Source: Lutibacter agarilyticus | GTDB lineage: Bacteria > Bacteroidota > Bacteroidia > Flavobacteriales > Flavobacteriaceae | Direction of reading: 5' to 3' | NCBI RefSeq assembly: GCF_900188235.1 | Contig: NZ_FZNT01000002.1 | Location: forward strand, 434,001-498,000 | Length of the DNA: 64,000 bases | In this document: positions 61,549-64,000 of the stretch, in pieces | Position numbering within the stretch: the first letter of the stretch is position 1 | Layout: every line of letters begins with the position of its first letter | The notes under the pieces: model-generated | Told to the model about the DNA's origin: nothing | Databases searched by the model: none | Seen by the model: the letters and a program-made list of their open reading frames with translations, nothing else | Made by a program: the position numbers and the translations under genes

Positions 61549-64000
61549 CTATTTAAAATGTTTTTCAGCTTCAAATGCTTTTGCTTTTTTCGCTTTTTTA
61601 CCTGCCATATTCAATGAATATGTAACGCCTAATTCTACAATTGGCCCGTTACGCACATAAGATGTTTCTTGGTAAAAAATTTGTTCATCACTACTGTTGA
61701 ATGCATTGGTGTCTAAACCTTGAATATTTGAACCAAATATATCTAAACCTCTTAATGAGAAGCTCCAATCTTCTAATTTTGTTGGCTTGTAGCTTAAGGC
61801 AGCATTTGCTATTTGATACGAATCGTTTTGACCTTGTGATGTAATGGTTGCAGATTTTATGTTGTAATCCATATTAAATTTAAATTCGTTTGTTAAGTTC
61901 AAATTAAGATTTGCTTTTAACGACCAGTTAGTGCTATTGTTGTCAATATCATATCCAAAAACCTCCCCTTTTATGCTGTAATAATATAAAGAACCACCTA
62001 AAAATAAATCGACATATTTACCTAAGTAAACATCGGCATTTATTTCACCACCAAGTGATGTAGAGTTACCAGCATTTGTGTAACTTCTAATTAAAACATT
62101 TTCCTGTAAAATGTCGTGTAAATCTGGGTTTTCAATTGCTGTTGTTGTTGTGTTTACTCTAAAAACAGCATTGTTAACACCTCGATAAAAACCAGTAATA
62201 TCAAGGGTTGTCTTTCCAACTTTAGTGTCATAAGTTAATTCTACATTATTGGTGTATTCTGATTCTAATTCAGGGTCTCCAAGTACATAAACCTCGTAGT
62301 GACGACGGTATAAAAATGGTGATAATGTTGTTGCTGACGGACGGTTAATTCGTCGGCTTGCAGCTAATATCAAACTATTTTCATCAGAAACAGGATAGCT
62401 TAAATGTAGCGATGGAAAGAAATCTAGTTTTGTGCGGTCAAAATCAGATGCTCCAGAGTTGTTAAATAAGTTCAAATAATCAGTATTTGTTACGTGCATT
62501 TTTTGATCTTCGTACTCAATTCTTAATCCAACTATGTAATCTAATTTTCCGGTTTTACCTGTAAAATCAGCATATCCAGCATAAACACCTCTACTCATAT
62601 CAATAGCGTTGTTTAAGTCTTTTGTAACTAAATCATTATCAAAAATAAAGTCTCCCGCAATAGCTACATTATTACTTCTAACACCTAGTTTTAATGAATT
62701 AAAATCATTGTATTTGATAGCATAATCAGCAGAAAAAATAAATCCATGAAGCGGTGTATCATCTGCCATTGAATATTGTTGCTCAACTGTTGAACCAGCA
62801 ATATCAGCAATAGGATCGTAAGCGTAATTTTGATTGGTTAGTTCTCTGCTTAATTGAGAATTTTCATAAGATCCTGCAATTTTTAAATTTTTATCTTCAC
62901 TAATATCTAATGAATAATCGGCATTAAACGTGTTGTATTGTCCGTATCTATTGTCAATATTTGGATTGTATATCCAGTCTTCAGAAGCAAGGTCTTTGTT
63001 AGAACCATCGGCATCAGCATAATAGTTGTTGTAAATATAGTAAGCTGCTCTTCCTCCAGTTCTGTTCCCGTAAGAATACGTAAGCGAAAGTTTGTCTTTT
63101 TCACTTAAATTGAAATCTACTCCTGCGTTTGCGGTATAATACTCGTACCATTCAGGACGCTCACCAGCAGCATCCATATGAAAATATTCACCTTCAGGAT
63201 ATTTTACCAATACACGCGCATCTCCAATTCTTTTTCCGTTAACGTTTCTTTTATTGTAATTAAAACCACCATAAAACGAAATATTTTTAGTATTGTACAT
63301 TAAGTTGATACCACCACCATAACGGTCGTTATTCATTTTATAATCACTGTATTTATCATTAAGATTAGACCAAGGCGAACCTCCAATTAAACCATTTGCG
63401 TTTAATGATAAACCTTCAACACCATTAGTTTTAGTAGTAATATTTATAATTCCACCTTTTCCTTGTGCGTCAAAACTTGCTGTTGGAACCGTAATAACAT
63501 CTACTTTGTTTACATTGTTTCCAGCAATTTGAGTCAATAATACAGTTGCGTCTATTTGTGTTGGTTTTCCGTTTAAATATACTTGAAAATTACTTGTTCC
63601 TCTTACTGAAACTTCACCACTAGGATCTACAGAAACTGAAGGTAATTTATTTAAAACATCAGCAGCAGTTCCTCCTTTAGCCGTTTCAAAATCGTTAGGA
63701 TTGTATGTTTTTCGATCTATTTTTGTAGACTGAATTTTGTTTGTTGCTGTTATAGCTACTTCATTTAATGCTTCTGTTGAAGGTTTTAAATAAACGCTGT
63801 TAACAGTTACTTTTGAATCTTGTTTATTAATAACAATGTTGTTTATCGTTTTTGTGTTGTATCCCATAAATGAAATTTCAACAGTGTACGTTCCGTAAGG
63901 AATAGCAGTAGCTTTGAATTTTCCATGTTCATTTGAAACAATTCCTTGTATTGTTTTTGAAGATAAAGCATCGGTAATAACTATTGTTGCGTACGGAATT
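61549..64000 (-). CDS. TonB-type outer-membrane beta-barrel receptor (5' end outside window)
   Basis: The frame is open to the window edge, so the first ATG inside it (63867) is internal. The visible 816 codons start in a carboxypeptidase regulatory-like domain (GKFKATAIPYGTYTVEISFMGYNT). A plug domain follows (AADVLNKLPSVSVDPSGEVS, then GKGGIINITTK), and then a barrel of the family-3 outer-membrane type (FPSLHLSYPVSDENSLILAA, RRINRPSATTLSPF). The C-terminus ends in a Lys-rich tail (AEKHFK) rather than an aromatic strand. No TonB-box region or signal is visible because the start is missing. Substrate unknown. Confidence 0.88.
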   Translation of the reverse strand, partial: IPYATIVITDALSSKTIQGIVSNEHGKFKATAIPYGTYTVEISFMGYNTKTINNIVINKQDSKVTVNSVYLKPSTEALNEVAITATNKIQSTKIDRKTYNPNDFETAKGGTAADVLNKLPSVSVDPSGEVSVRGTSNFQVYLNGKPTQIDATVLLTQIAGNNVNKVDVITVPTASFDAQGKGGIINITTKTNGVEGLSLNANGLIGGSPWSNLNDKYSDYKMNNDRYGGGINLMYNTKNISFYGGFNYNKRNVNGKRIGDARVLVKYPEGEYFHMDAAGERPEWYEYYTANAGVDFNLSEKDKLSLTYSYGNRTGGRAAYYIYNNYYADADGSNKDLASEDWIYNPNIDNRYGQYNTFNADYSLDISEDKNLKIAGSYENSQLSRELTNQNYAYDPIADIAGSTVEQQYSMADDTPLHGFIFSADYAIKYNDFNSLKLGVRSNNVAIAGDFIFDNDLVTKDLNNAIDMSRGVYAGYADFTGKTGKLDYIVGLRIEYEDQKMHVTNTDYLNLFNNSGASDFDRTKLDFFPSLHLSYPVSDENSLILAASRRINRPSATTLSPFLYRRHYEVYVLGDPELESEYTNNVELTYDTKVGKTTLDITGFYRGVNNAVFRVNTTTTAIENPDLHDILQENVLIRSYTNAGNSTSLGGEINADVYLGKYVDLFLGGSLYYYSIKGEVFGYDIDNNSTNWSLKANLNLNLTNEFKFNMDYNIKSATITSQGQNDSYQIANAALSYKPTKLEDWSFSLRGLDIFGSNIQGLDTNAFNSSDEQIFYQETSYVRNGPIVELGVTYSLNMAGKKAKKAKAFEAEKHFK

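Overview
This window looks like a chromosomal segment of a marine-type member of the Flavobacteriaceae (Bacteroidota). The reasons are the strong AT bias, the lack of Shine-Dalgarno sequences, several TAnnTTTG promoter elements, a PorZ homologue of the type IX secretion system (T9SS), many proteins with a T9SS type A C-terminal sorting domain, and Bacteroidota-style TonB-dependent receptors with a carboxypeptidase-like N-terminal domain. Genus cannot be fixed from sequence reading alone. I see no tRNA, rRNA, CRISPR array, transposase or phage gene.

Layout. Positions 1-2.6 kb hold a cytochrome c maturation pair (ResB-like and CcsA) plus a small membrane protein. From 2.6 to 6.8 kb are housekeeping genes: a DUF481 barrel, trpS, a small GlsB/YeaQ-type membrane protein, a PlsC acyltransferase and a hemolysin III family protein. 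From 6.8 to 14.8 kb is the classic pair of a periplasmic alpha-2-macroglobulin lipoprotein and penicillin-binding protein 1C. At 14.9-16.9 kb lies a LytTR response regulator with its LytS-type kinase, followed by a gap with a candidate small RNA. At 17.4-22.9 kb is a tight porZ-recO-TonB receptor operon.

The centre, 23.0-47.8 kb, is the accessory part. It encodes four giant T9SS cargo proteins (933-1761 aa) that share one large C-terminal module behind different N-terminal domains (choice-of-anchor D, LamG, MAM-like, calcium-binding thrombospondin-3-type repeats, GEVED). It also has a 350-aa copy carrying only the end of that module, an M14 zinc carboxypeptidase with its own sorting domain, and a 77-aa secreted or membrane miniprotein. 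Gaps before two of the giants contain tiny ORFs behind ACCCC leader motifs; one has a textbook TTTG-N19-TAnnTTTG promoter.

From 47.8 kb on the region is conserved again: a short FAD protein, MarC, DUF3109, a lipoprotein, class Ia ribonucleotide reductase (nrdB, nrdA), and a phosphate uptake island. The island has two Pit transporters flanking a Na/Pi symporter, all three with a helical PhoU-like tail. Direct repeats with an 11-bp period sit in front of these genes and are candidates for a phosphate-response operator. The window ends inside an outer-membrane TonB-type receptor on the minus strand.

The best candidate for something not well described is the cargo cluster with its leader regions, next to the T9SS component PorZ: a mosaic surface-protein family apparently diversifying by duplication. 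The candidate Pho boxes come second.
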